Made by a program: the position numbers and the translations under genes. From Methanococcoides sp052057775 (GTDB lineage Archaea > Halobacteriota > Methanosarcinia > Methanosarcinales > Methanosarcinaceae), in contig NZ_CP195121.1 of the NCBI RefSeq assembly GCF_052057775.1, forward strand, positions 744,001-808,000: a DNA stretch of 64,000 nucleotides, given 5' to 3'. Shown here piece after piece: positions 35,810-44,125 of the stretch. Within the stretch, counting starts at the first letter, position 1. Each line of letters opens with the position of its first letter. The notes below the pieces were generated by a model that did not search any database, was not told the origin of the DNA, and worked only from the letters and a program-made list of their open reading frames with translations.

Positions 35810-36160
35810 GATTATAACCTCGTTATTAGTTGGATTAAAGAAGGGGGTATTTTATTTAAGTATTGCCGAAAAATCAACTTTAGAGTATGTAAAGTAAAAT
35901 TGAATCTATTTGAGACATCCTCATCCCCGAAAAACCTCCATTTTGAAAGGACTTTTCCGATTCAAATAATCCTTATCTCCCGGACACTTTATTTCTGTCT
36001 AATGCAATCGTCTGCTTTTTTGTATCATCTCAAATAGGCAACTCTGTTTTATTTGCCAGAAGGTAAAGGAAAGTTTACTTGCATTGTATAATTTCAATGT
36101 TATTTCCCGGATGGAATATACTGTTATCCAGGAAGGTGGAAAAAAGTTATTTCTGGGAAT
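35810..36160. other. Intergenic stretch upstream of thiC
   Basis: About 350 AT-rich bases. It contains the thiC promoter and the 3' end of the glycosyltransferase transcript. I looked for a thiamine riboswitch and saw none; no reading frame is supported. Confidence 0.45.
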
Positions 36161-37090
36161 TTAGCGCTCGTTGTTCTTGCGCAAAGTGCGCATGGTTTCC
36201 CTGTGCAATGATACTATAAGGTCGCTCAGCATTCCAAAAATAAACATCTGTATGCCTGTTAGTATCAATAAGGCTGTAAGTATCGTCATTGGTATGCGGG
36301 TAATTCCGCTTAACCATTCATTGACTACATAAAGGCCGACTCCGATACCCGATAGTGTCAGTAACGTACCGAAGATCCCGAAGTAGAACATCGGGTTGTG
36401 CAGTCTTGCCATCCTGAAGATGGTCTTTCCGATCTTGAATCCGTCCGTCATCGGGTTGAGCTTGGTATCTGCAGACGAATGTCTTGCAACGTATGTGATG
36501 GGCACCACTTCGATCTTCATCTCATGCTTTACGCTCTCAACAGTGATCTCGGTCTCGATCTCAAATCCCATCTCGTTAAGGTTGAGCCCTTTGATCGATC
36601 TCTTGTTGAAACCGCGATATCCTGTAAGGATATCCTCCAGCCAGACGCCGTATGCCAGGCCGAAAAGTTTGTTAAGGATCTTGTTCCCCGTCAGGTTCAA
36701 CCTGGTAAATGCATCCGGCTCGTAGTTTGCGAATCGGTTGCCGATGGTCTGGTCAGCACGCCCTTCGATGATAGGTCCCAGAACAGTATAAATATCGCTT
36801 GCAAGGTATGTTCCATCGCCGTCTATCATGACGGTATAGGGGTCCCCGATAAGCTGAAAAGCTTCCTGGACCGCCTGACCTTTGCCTTTTCCTTCCTGAA
36901 CGACGACCTTTGCACCACTTTCCTCAGCAAGCTGCCTTGTATTATCATGGCTATGGCCATCGATGACCAGGATATTCTCAAAGCCTTCCGCCTGGAAATC
37001 CTCAATAAGCTGTTTTATGGTTGCTTCCTCATTCAGGGTTGGAATGAGGATGCAAACATCGTTTTTATCCAGAGGGGCCTGAATATCCAT
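36161..37090 (-). CDS. Family 2 glycosyltransferase with C-terminal membrane anchor
   Basis: A 309-residue GT2 enzyme. The GT-A domain (about 10-225) shows IPTLNEEATI, a DGHSHDNT loop, DGDGTYLASDI as the metal-binding DxD-like region, and GYRGF. Two hydrophobic segments near 235-257 and 265-290 anchor it. This is the layout of archaeal dolichyl-phosphate sugar synthases used in N-glycosylation and cell-surface glycan assembly. Its ATG directly abuts the stop codon of tbp, so the two are transcribed together. Confidence 0.9.
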   Translation of the reverse strand: MDIQAPLDKNDVCILIPTLNEEATIKQLIEDFQAEGFENILVIDGHSHDNTRQLAEESGAKVVVQEGKGKGQAVQEAFQLIGDPYTVMIDGDGTYLASDIYTVLGPIIEGRADQTIGNRFANYEPDAFTRLNLTGNKILNKLFGLAYGVWLEDILTGYRGFNKRSIKGLNLNEMGFEIETEITVESVKHEMKIEVVPITYVARHSSADTKLNPMTDGFKIGKTIFRMARLHNPMFYFGIFGTLLTLSGIGVGLYVVNEWLSGITRIPMTILTALLILTGIQMFIFGMLSDLIVSLHRETMRTLRKNNER

Positions 37091-37642
37091 TTACAAAAGT
37101 CCCATATTGTCAAGCTGCTGTCTTACGACCTCAACACCTTCCTCGCAGTTCTCAGGTGACTTTCCACCAGTGACCACAAGTTTTCCGGAACTGAAGATCA
37201 GTACGACAACTTTTGGCTCATCGATCCTGTAAACAAGTCCCGGGAACTGCTCAGGCTCATATTCAATGTTCTCAAGACCAAGTCCGATGGCAATTGCATT
37301 AAGATTGAGCACTGCTTTAAGGTCAGCTGAAGCGACAATGTTCTGCACGGTGATCTCCGGGTCAGCAATTGTCTCGATACCAATACCATTGAGCTTCTTT
37401 GCCATGTCTCCGATCACAGTGTGTACGTCCTCAACGTTCTTTGCACCGGTACATACCACTTTTCCTGATGTGAATACAAGGAATGCGGCCTTTGGATCGG
37501 AAACGCGATACACAAGTCCAGGGAACTTCTGCTTGTTGTATTCTGCGCCTTCGAATTCCGCTTCTATCTTTGTTAGGTCGAATTCTTCAGCAAGTTTGGT
37601 TGAAGCAACCACGTTCTCTATCTTGATGTTATATTCCGTCAT
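37091..37642 (-). CDS. tbp: TATA-box-binding protein
   Basis: A 183-residue TBP of two imperfect repeats (about 1-92 and 93-183), each with the N-terminal IxNVVAS/IQNIVAS strand, an FPGLVYR segment and a VFTSGKVVCTGAK or IFSSGKLVVTGGK strand. It nucleates transcription initiation with TFB. Methanosarcinaceae carry several TBP paralogues; I cannot tell which this is. The frame is open to 37684, but ATG 37642 gives the canonical length. Confidence 0.96.
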   Translation of the reverse strand: MTEYNIKIENVVASTKLAEEFDLTKIEAEFEGAEYNKQKFPGLVYRVSDPKAAFLVFTSGKVVCTGAKNVEDVHTVIGDMAKKLNGIGIETIADPEITVQNIVASADLKAVLNLNAIAIGLGLENIEYEPEQFPGLVYRIDEPKVVVLIFSSGKLVVTGGKSPENCEEGVEVVRQQLDNMGLL

Positions 37643-37747
37643 GATCTTTGACTCTCGGTATTTAAGGATGGGTATATTTAGCAATACAGTATATATACTT
37701 ATACCCTTCTATTTATATATGTATTTAAATAATCTTTATAAAAACGG

Positions 37748-38851
37748 TCATTTTTCAAGCTTTTTCAGCCCATCAATGATGGCATCGTATTTTTTGCAGA
37801 CCCTGTCCACAATATCGCCTTCGACCTTTGAGTGGGTCGGCACAAGGATATCGGCACCTTCCGATATGTTCACTCCTTCACTGGATGTGCCATAATCAGG
37901 GGCTATCACATAGCCTTCGGTTGAAACCCCTAGCCTGAGGTCGCTGACGATACGTGCGATCATATCTGTTGCAGGCCTGACCTTCTTGCTGATCACCAGT
38001 GCCTTTGACACATATCTTTCCCTGAGGTCTTCGATGAGTTCAATGCTTTCATTTGCCCTGTCCGGGTCTGAAACACTTTCAAGTGCCTTTATAGCATCGA
38101 TTATGTCGCCGAATGTTGTAGAACTGACCTCAATGATCTCTCCGTCATAGTTCCTGCTAACCTTCTCTTGATATCCTTTTGAGATGACCATCTTGAATAT
38201 GTCAGCAAGACTTTCCAGTTCTTCCTCTGTCGGATCGTAGGCGTTGATGATCTTATAGTCCTTGATCCCGCAAAGATCGGCAAGTGAACTATACATGGGT
38301 GTGAATCCCACGAACCTTCTTCCAAGCCACCTGTCAAGCCCTTCGCTTCCTCCCTGCTGGCGGGAAAGCTCCACTATCTTCTTCTTAATGGATTCCGGAT
38401 CGTTGGACTTGAGTCCGAAATAATCTGCAAAAAGGGATGTTGTCTGGAGAAGTTTTGTTCTTCCATGGGGGACGGCCTCGATGAAACCTCTTTCCTTAAG
38501 CTCACGTATGTGGTCGTATACGGAATTACCTCTCATGTCCACAAGGTCTGACTGGACCACAGGCTGGTGATAGGCTATCATGGAGAGCGTACGAAGGATC
38601 GGTGCTCTGAGCTCCTTTGGAGCGACCGGGCTCACAAGGTCTGTATATTTCGGCTTGACCTGCATCACATATCGTCCGTCAAGGTCGATGATCTCCATCC
38701 CCGACTCTCTTGTAGAATACTCTTCCATGAGCTCCTGAATGACAGGCTTTATGGCCTTTACCGGTTTGCTGACCACCTTTGCAAATGTCTGGATGTCAAC
38801 AGCCCCGCCTGCCGCAAAAAGAACGGCTTCAATGATCTCCTTATCTTTCAT
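37748..38851 (-). CDS. scpB: Segregation and condensation protein ScpB, extended
   Basis: A 367-residue protein. The N-terminal about 180 residues form the two winged helices of ScpB (EAVLFAAGGAVD, LRTLSMIAYHQPV, GRTKLLQT). The remaining about 185 residues are an extra region, helical and charged at 205-265, then an alpha/beta part with ADILVPTHS. Most ScpB proteins stop near 200 residues. ScpB binds ScpA and the SMC heads. The start is ATG 38851, after an AGAGGAAGG ribosome site; the frame itself overlaps the scpA stop. Confidence 0.88.
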   Translation of the reverse strand: MKDKEIIEAVLFAAGGAVDIQTFAKVVSKPVKAIKPVIQELMEEYSTRESGMEIIDLDGRYVMQVKPKYTDLVSPVAPKELRAPILRTLSMIAYHQPVVQSDLVDMRGNSVYDHIRELKERGFIEAVPHGRTKLLQTTSLFADYFGLKSNDPESIKKKIVELSRQQGGSEGLDRWLGRRFVGFTPMYSSLADLCGIKDYKIINAYDPTEEELESLADIFKMVISKGYQEKVSRNYDGEIIEVSSTTFGDIIDAIKALESVSDPDRANESIELIEDLRERYVSKALVISKKVRPATDMIARIVSDLRLGVSTEGYVIAPDYGTSSEGVNISEGADILVPTHSKVEGDIVDRVCKKYDAIIDGLKKLEK

Positions 38852-38871
38852 ATCCTTCCTCTTTGAATATA

Positions 38872-39675
38872 TCATTCGGCTTCGCAGGCGGGATGGACAT
38901 ACAGTTCACCGAATAGTTCTTCCTGTGACAGCCATACCCTTTTTTCAGATGCAAGGAACAGCAATGAGATGTATGTCATCACTTTTTCAGAATGGCTGGT
39001 CGTGCTCTCGATCAGGTCAGAGAACATTACTTCTTTCCTGTCCCTGAAAAGCTCTTCAAGGTACTGATGAAGTTTGTCCACCCTACCTCTGATATCCTCC
39101 TCGTGCGCGATACCGAGTACGTCATCGGTGGTGGCCCTGTCCATTATCTCAATGCGGCGGCGTATCCTTCTGTCCTTCCTGCGTGTTTCGACCCTTTCTG
39201 CCTTCTTAAGTTCGGTAATAAGTTCCTGAAGGGTCACCGGGCGGGTTGCGGTACGGCGGATCGGGAGTTTAGGGACCGGATATTCCTCCACCTCATAGAA
39301 ATCCATCTCATCGTCAAAGAATTCCTCTACCTCTTCCTCTTCTTCCTGCACGATACCTGTGGATTTCATCCTCAGGAGAATGGCTGCATACAAAAGTGTT
39401 CTCCCTGATATCCTCAGGTCCATCATCTTCATTTCTTCGATATATGCAAGGAACTTGTCCGTGACCTGCACAATATCGATATCCCATGGGTTTATGTCGC
39501 CGTTCTTTGCAAGATTGACAAATATCTCCACAGGCTCGCAGAGCACATCATCCGAGAACTCTACCAGTGATTCGTCCACTCCCAGGACGCGAAGCGTTTC
39601 CAGGAATTCCGGGTCTACAGAGCTAACGCGGTCTGTTATAATTTCCTGGATGTTGTTTTCGTTTTCCCCGATCAC
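38872..39675 (-). CDS. scpA: Segregation and condensation protein ScpA (kleisin)
   Basis: A 267-residue kleisin linking the two SMC heads. The N-terminal half has FVNLAKNGDINPWDIDIVQV (about 50-69), the conserved ScpA start. A Glu-rich acidic stretch (about 115-130) follows, and the C-terminal winged helix has VMTYISLLFLASEKRVWLSQ. The gene starts 14 bases after the smc stop and its stop lies 20 bases before the scpB ATG, so smc, scpA and scpB form one unit. Confidence 0.93.
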   Translation of the reverse strand: MIGENENNIQEIITDRVSSVDPEFLETLRVLGVDESLVEFSDDVLCEPVEIFVNLAKNGDINPWDIDIVQVTDKFLAYIEEMKMMDLRISGRTLLYAAILLRMKSTGIVQEEEEEVEEFFDDEMDFYEVEEYPVPKLPIRRTATRPVTLQELITELKKAERVETRRKDRRIRRRIEIMDRATTDDVLGIAHEEDIRGRVDKLHQYLEELFRDRKEVMFSDLIESTTSHSEKVMTYISLLFLASEKRVWLSQEELFGELYVHPACEAE

Positions 39676-39689
39676 TTCAGAAAGATCGC

Positions 39690-42600
39690 TTACCGTAATT
39701 TCACACCCGTAATGTTAGTGATATTGTTCTCCTGCATCGTGACACCAATGGTGCGCTCAGCTGCTTCTATCATTGGTTTACGCAGGGATACTACAATGAA
39801 CTGTGCCTTTGTGCCGGCTTTCTTCACACGTTGGGCGACCCTGTCAGCATTCGAACCGTCAAGGAACATATCTATTTCGTCAAATGCATAGAACGGTGCC
39901 GGGCGGTATTGCTGGATCGCGAAGACGAAAGCAAGGGCAGTAAGACTCTTTTCTCCTCCGGACATCGCTTCAAGGCGCTGGAGGGTCTTCTCCTTAGGCT
40001 GTGCGCGCAGTGTAAGTCCCCCGTTGAAAGGTTCCTCATAATCATCAAGTACAAGCTCTCCGGTACCGTCTGAAAGCTCGTTGAAGATCTCCTTGAAAGG
40101 CTCATTGATGCCGTTGAAGGTTTCCATGAACGCATCCTTTTTCAGTGTCTCGTACTGGTCGATACGGTCCAGGATCTGTTCCCTTTCATTGAACAGGATG
40201 GCCCTTCTGGTCTTAAGGTCCACGACCCTCGCGTCCACTTCATCGTATTCATCAATTGCCCTCATGTTCACAGGTTCAAGCTTCTCCATTGCTTTCTCTA
40301 TGGATGCTATCCTTGTGCTGACCGTTTCATAGTTCGGCACATCCTCGGTCTCTTCTATGCCGCGCCTCTCAAGCTCTTCCTTAAGCTCCTCTGTCTGTTC
40401 TGAAAGGGCCTTTTGAGTGGCTTCCAGTGCCATCATGGCCTTGTCAGCATCGTCAAGCCTTGACCTGGTGGCCATAATGTCCTTTTCCGCAGCATTGTAC
40501 TCTGTCTGCTTGAGTGCACGCTTTTGCTGCATGTCCCTGAGCTCTTCCGCAAGCTCCTTCTCACGATGCTCTTTGTTCTTAAGGGTAACTTCCAGTTCGG
40601 TTATCTTTGCTTTGAGGGAATCCACACGTTCGCGATGGGTTGATCTCTTCTCTTCCATCTCTCTGATGAGCTGGCGGCTGTCCTCTATCTTTGAGGATGC
40701 ATACTCGCGGTCAAGGTTCAGGGCATTGATATCAGCTTCAATGTCACGGATACGTCCGTCAAGCCTTCGCATCTCTTCATCGATGCGCTCGGCCTGCTTG
40801 TTGAGTTCAGGGATCTCCGATTCGGAAAGCTTCTCCTCAATGGATGTGATCTTCTCTTCAAGTTTTGCAGCTCTCTCTTCCTTCTCGTTCTTCTGTGAAA
40901 CTACAAGCTCCATTTCCTCACGGAGCTTTGTGCGCTGTTCTTCAATATCGGCCAGCTCGATGCTCTTTGCCTCGATAAGCTGGGTGAGGCGCTCTGCCCT
41001 GCTTCCGATCTCCTCGAAGATCATTTCCTTCTTTGAGATCTCCTTTTCCAGTTCGTGGATCTCACGATTGATGTCGGAAATATGTCCTTCCACAGCATCC
41101 AGCTTTTTGATCGCAGTATTGCGTCGCGACTCGAATTCGGTGATCTTTTCCGCGATCTTTATGAGCTTGTCTTTTTCAGAGGCTGCAAATGAGAGTCCGG
41201 AGCTCTTTTGCATGGACCCTCCGGTCATTGCACCGCTCTTTTCAATGACCTCTCCTTCTAGTGTGACCATACGGAGTCCGCCAATGAGCCGACGTGCGTT
41301 CTCAAGGGTGTCAACGATAAGTGTGTCCCTGAAAACATACCAGTATGCGGCCTCGAACCTGGGGTCGAAGTCGATGAGGTCGATCGCATAGCCAATGACG
41401 CCTTTGCGGTCAGAGAGGTCCTTATATGGTCTTCTTGCTTCCATCTTGTTAAGCGGCAGGAAGGTCGCACGTCCTCCTCTCTGTTGTTTCAGGAACTGGA
41501 TGCCGCGTGATGCGTCCTCGTCGGTCTCAACCACGATGGCCTGCATGCGTCCGCCTGCTGCAACTCCAAGAGCTGTGGAATATTTCTGGTCAACGCTACC
41601 GAGTTCGGCGATGGTACCGTATATGCCGGGAAGGCCGTGATGCTTCTTCTCGGCGATGATCATGTCAACTGCTTTAGAATAATTGCTGGTGTCCTCTGCG
41701 GCCCGGACGCGTGCTTCCAGCATTGCATAGTCCTGCTGCTGTTTGCGAAGTGTGGCCTCAAGGTCTGTTACCACGGTCTTGATCTGGAAGCGATTGCTCT
41801 CAAGGTCATCGAGGTCCTTTGTGAGGGAGTTTATCTGCTCGGTATGTTTCTCTATCTCATACTGTGCTGACTTCGTATCACTGCCTGAAGATTCTGCTTT
41901 TGCCTTTGCATCATCTATCTCGTTCTCGATATCCCTGACCTCTGCGGACCTTCTCCTCAGGGAGTCCAGCAGCCTGTCCTCCTGTCGCATGAGCTCGCTC
42001 TTGTCGTTCCTGACAGTTTCCAGCTCGTTCTTGAACGAGGTGAGCTCATCTCTGGTCTGGGCGAACTTCTCATCAACATCCGCTATCCTGCTTTGCAGGA
42101 TCATCCTCTCTGTCTTTCTTTCTGAAAGCTCGGAAAAGATACTGTCCTTGCGGAGGGATTCTTCAGAGAGTTTCTCATCGATCTCATTGACCCTGTTCTT
42201 CGTCTGCTCGATGTCGAGGAATGCTTTCTTGCGTCTGGAATCGATGTCCTCGATCTCGTTATCTGCCAGTTCGATGCTGTTGACACATCTTGAGATATCT
42301 CCCTTTATCCCCTCGATGTCCTTCTTGATCTGTATCTGCTCGTCCTCTCCCATCCTCTGGATCTCGGAGGTAAGGTCCCTGAGCTCATCTTCAAGTACTT
42401 CCAGCTTTTCCTGCTTCTGGTCAAGGGACTTCCTGAGCTCCTTCCTGACTTCTTCCTTTGCAACAATGTCCTTGCCAACGTTCTCAAGCTCGACCCTTGC
42501 ATCTTTGAGCTTTGCAAGCAGGACGAAGCCCTCGAACTTCATTTTCTCCTGTTTGAGGCTCTGGTATTTTACAGCCTGGTCGCGCTCTACCTTGAGCTTC

Positions 42601-43214
42601 TCCAGTTGCTTTTCAACCTCTTCTATGAGTATATCAGCCCTTTCGATACGCTCTCTCACGATCTCCAGCTCGTTCAGGGCCCTGTCTCTCTTATTGTCAA
42701 ATTCGGCAACACCGGCGATCTCATCGATTATCTTGCGCCGCTCCCCTGCTGTCATGGTAATTATGCGGGTAACGTCACCCTGCATTACTACATTGTAGCC
42801 TTCAGGGGTCACACGTGCCTTTGCAAGATGATTGTGGATGTCGGTAAGGCTGACGGCCTTTCCATTGAAATAGAAATAACTGTAGTACCCGCTGTCAGTT
42901 TCCCTGATCTTCCTGCTGATCACCACTTCATCCTCGTCCACAGGCATTTCCCGATCGGAATTATCGAACCGTATCGTAACCTGTGCAAAATCAGGTTTCT
43001 TTGCCTTGTCGCCATTGTAGATGAGGTCTGTAAGTTTTTCAGCCCTCAGGGTACGTGAGCTGGAAAGTCCCAGCACAAAAAGTATCCCGTCGATGATATT
43101 TGATTTTCCGCTTCCGTTAGGTCCTGATATGGTGGTAAAATCATCAAAGAATGGTATTTTGACTTTTTTCCCAAAAGACTTGAAGTTCAGAAATTCGATC
43201 TCTTTGATGTACAC
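39690..43214 (-). CDS. smc: Chromosome segregation ATPase SMC
   Basis: A 1174-residue SMC. The N-terminal head has Walker A GPNGSGKSNIID (about 32-43) and a Q-loop region. A long coiled coil (about 165-500) is followed by the hinge (about 510-680, including GVAAGGRMQAIVVE), a second coiled coil (about 680-1000) and the C-terminal head with signature MSGGEKSLTALAF and Walker B FYAFDEIDMFLDG. It forms the condensin-like ring with ScpA and ScpB. Many long reading frames on the opposite strand within it are artefacts of the coiled-coil codon pattern. Confidence 0.97.
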   Translation of the reverse strand: MYIKEIEFLNFKSFGKKVKIPFFDDFTTISGPNGSGKSNIIDGILFVLGLSSSRTLRAEKLTDLIYNGDKAKKPDFAQVTIRFDNSDREMPVDEDEVVISRKIRETDSGYYSYFYFNGKAVSLTDIHNHLAKARVTPEGYNVVMQGDVTRIITMTAGERRKIIDEIAGVAEFDNKRDRALNELEIVRERIERADILIEEVEKQLEKLKVERDQAVKYQSLKQEKMKFEGFVLLAKLKDARVELENVGKDIVAKEEVRKELRKSLDQKQEKLEVLEDELRDLTSEIQRMGEDEQIQIKKDIEGIKGDISRCVNSIELADNEIEDIDSRRKKAFLDIEQTKNRVNEIDEKLSEESLRKDSIFSELSERKTERMILQSRIADVDEKFAQTRDELTSFKNELETVRNDKSELMRQEDRLLDSLRRRSAEVRDIENEIDDAKAKAESSGSDTKSAQYEIEKHTEQINSLTKDLDDLESNRFQIKTVVTDLEATLRKQQQDYAMLEARVRAAEDTSNYSKAVDMIIAEKKHHGLPGIYGTIAELGSVDQKYSTALGVAAGGRMQAIVVETDEDASRGIQFLKQQRGGRATFLPLNKMEARRPYKDLSDRKGVIGYAIDLIDFDPRFEAAYWYVFRDTLIVDTLENARRLIGGLRMVTLEGEVIEKSGAMTGGSMQKSSGLSFAASEKDKLIKIAEKITEFESRRNTAIKKLDAVEGHISDINREIHELEKEISKKEMIFEEIGSRAERLTQLIEAKSIELADIEEQRTKLREEMELVVSQKNEKEERAAKLEEKITSIEEKLSESEIPELNKQAERIDEEMRRLDGRIRDIEADINALNLDREYASSKIEDSRQLIREMEEKRSTHRERVDSLKAKITELEVTLKNKEHREKELAEELRDMQQKRALKQTEYNAAEKDIMATRSRLDDADKAMMALEATQKALSEQTEELKEELERRGIEETEDVPNYETVSTRIASIEKAMEKLEPVNMRAIDEYDEVDARVVDLKTRRAILFNEREQILDRIDQYETLKKDAFMETFNGINEPFKEIFNELSDGTGELVLDDYEEPFNGGLTLRAQPKEKTLQRLEAMSGGEKSLTALAFVFAIQQYRPAPFYAFDEIDMFLDGSNADRVAQRVKKAGTKAQFIVVSLRKPMIEAAERTIGVTMQENNITNITGVKLR

Positions 43215-43234
43215 TTGATTCCTCTTCCATCGAC

Positions 43235-44017
43235 TTAAAAGGATTTCCTGCGGGTAGTTGTGATGACAGTATCTTCATCATTTCGGTCTTCCACGGTCTC
43301 ATATTCTGATTCTGAGAGGGTGCGTGAAGGGCTTCCTTCCTCTGCAATGATATACTCGCATTCATCTCCCCTGGGAGTAGGATAATTGCTGTTTGCAGGC
43401 ACATCACCTCCCTCCGCTACTATGTATTCGGTAGCTATGTTTCTTGCAGTCTCCTGTATGGGTTCCGGGTGGCTTATGTCCCTTATCTCCATATTGACCT
43501 CTTTCGGGTCTACAAGTTTGCTCCATTGTGGTGTTGAAGTCGTCTCCCTGATCGGTTCCTTCATTTCCGGCAACGGTGAATCGGTAAATCCCATTAGAGG
43601 CCTTGCAGCTGGTTCTGCTTTTTTCTGTCCAAAAAGCGTGTCTGCAAGGTTGCCTTTGTTAGTAGTTACTGGGATCTCTTCGGTCTTTTGTGCAGGTGAG
43701 TTAAATGGATTTTGTATCGATATTGTTTCAAAAGGATTCTGCTCTGTTTTCGGAGCGGGTCTGCTTAATGATCTGAGCTGGGATTTCTGGTCAAGCAGCT
43801 CCTCCATTATGCCACTCAGATTGCTTGATATCTCCTGGACCTTCTGTTCGATCTTTACAAGACGATTATTGATGTCGAGGTCACTCTTCATCTCCTTGCG
43901 AAGCTCCTTCACAATAGAATCATGAAGCTTGGAGCTGATGATCTCTATTTCTTCTTCCTTCTCAGCCAGTTTTCGTTCAAGCCTTTCTATAACAAAGTCC
44001 CTGTTCTCGGAGCCCAT
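43235..44017 (-). CDS. Coiled-coil protein between rad50 and smc, function unknown
   Basis: A 260-residue acidic protein. Residues about 1-85 form a coiled coil. Then comes a low-complexity linker with two NPF motifs (about 93-108), a GNLADTLFGQKK segment, and a C-terminal tail with a repeated short motif: EYIVAE (about 197), EYIIAE (about 222) and EYETVE (about 240). It has no catalytic motif and no membrane span. It begins 108 bases after rad50 and ends 20 bases before smc on the same strand. The layout looks like an adaptor or tether, for which the gene order is the only clue. Confidence 0.75.
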   Translation of the reverse strand: MGSENRDFVIERLERKLAEKEEEIEIISSKLHDSIVKELRKEMKSDLDINNRLVKIEQKVQEISSNLSGIMEELLDQKSQLRSLSRPAPKTEQNPFETISIQNPFNSPAQKTEEIPVTTNKGNLADTLFGQKKAEPAARPLMGFTDSPLPEMKEPIRETTSTPQWSKLVDPKEVNMEIRDISHPEPIQETARNIATEYIVAEGGDVPANSNYPTPRGDECEYIIAEEGSPSRTLSESEYETVEDRNDEDTVITTTRRKSF

Positions 44018-44125
44018 TCAATACCTCACAAACCTCTCTTTCCCTTACGATCAAACCATTAGCCTGCTCAATAATAAGGATAAAAACTATAATATATCTT
44101 ATGGTCGTGAATTTCCTCCAGATAC

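Noticed and set aside
35810..36160. Thiamine riboswitch upstream of thiC
   Set aside because: No CUGAGA core or paired P1/P3 structure is visible; the region is plain AT-rich sequence.
40417..42798. Several long plus-strand frames across smc
   Set aside because: They are opposite to a certain gene, are Ser/Leu-rich shadows of its coiled coil and have no family pattern or start sites.
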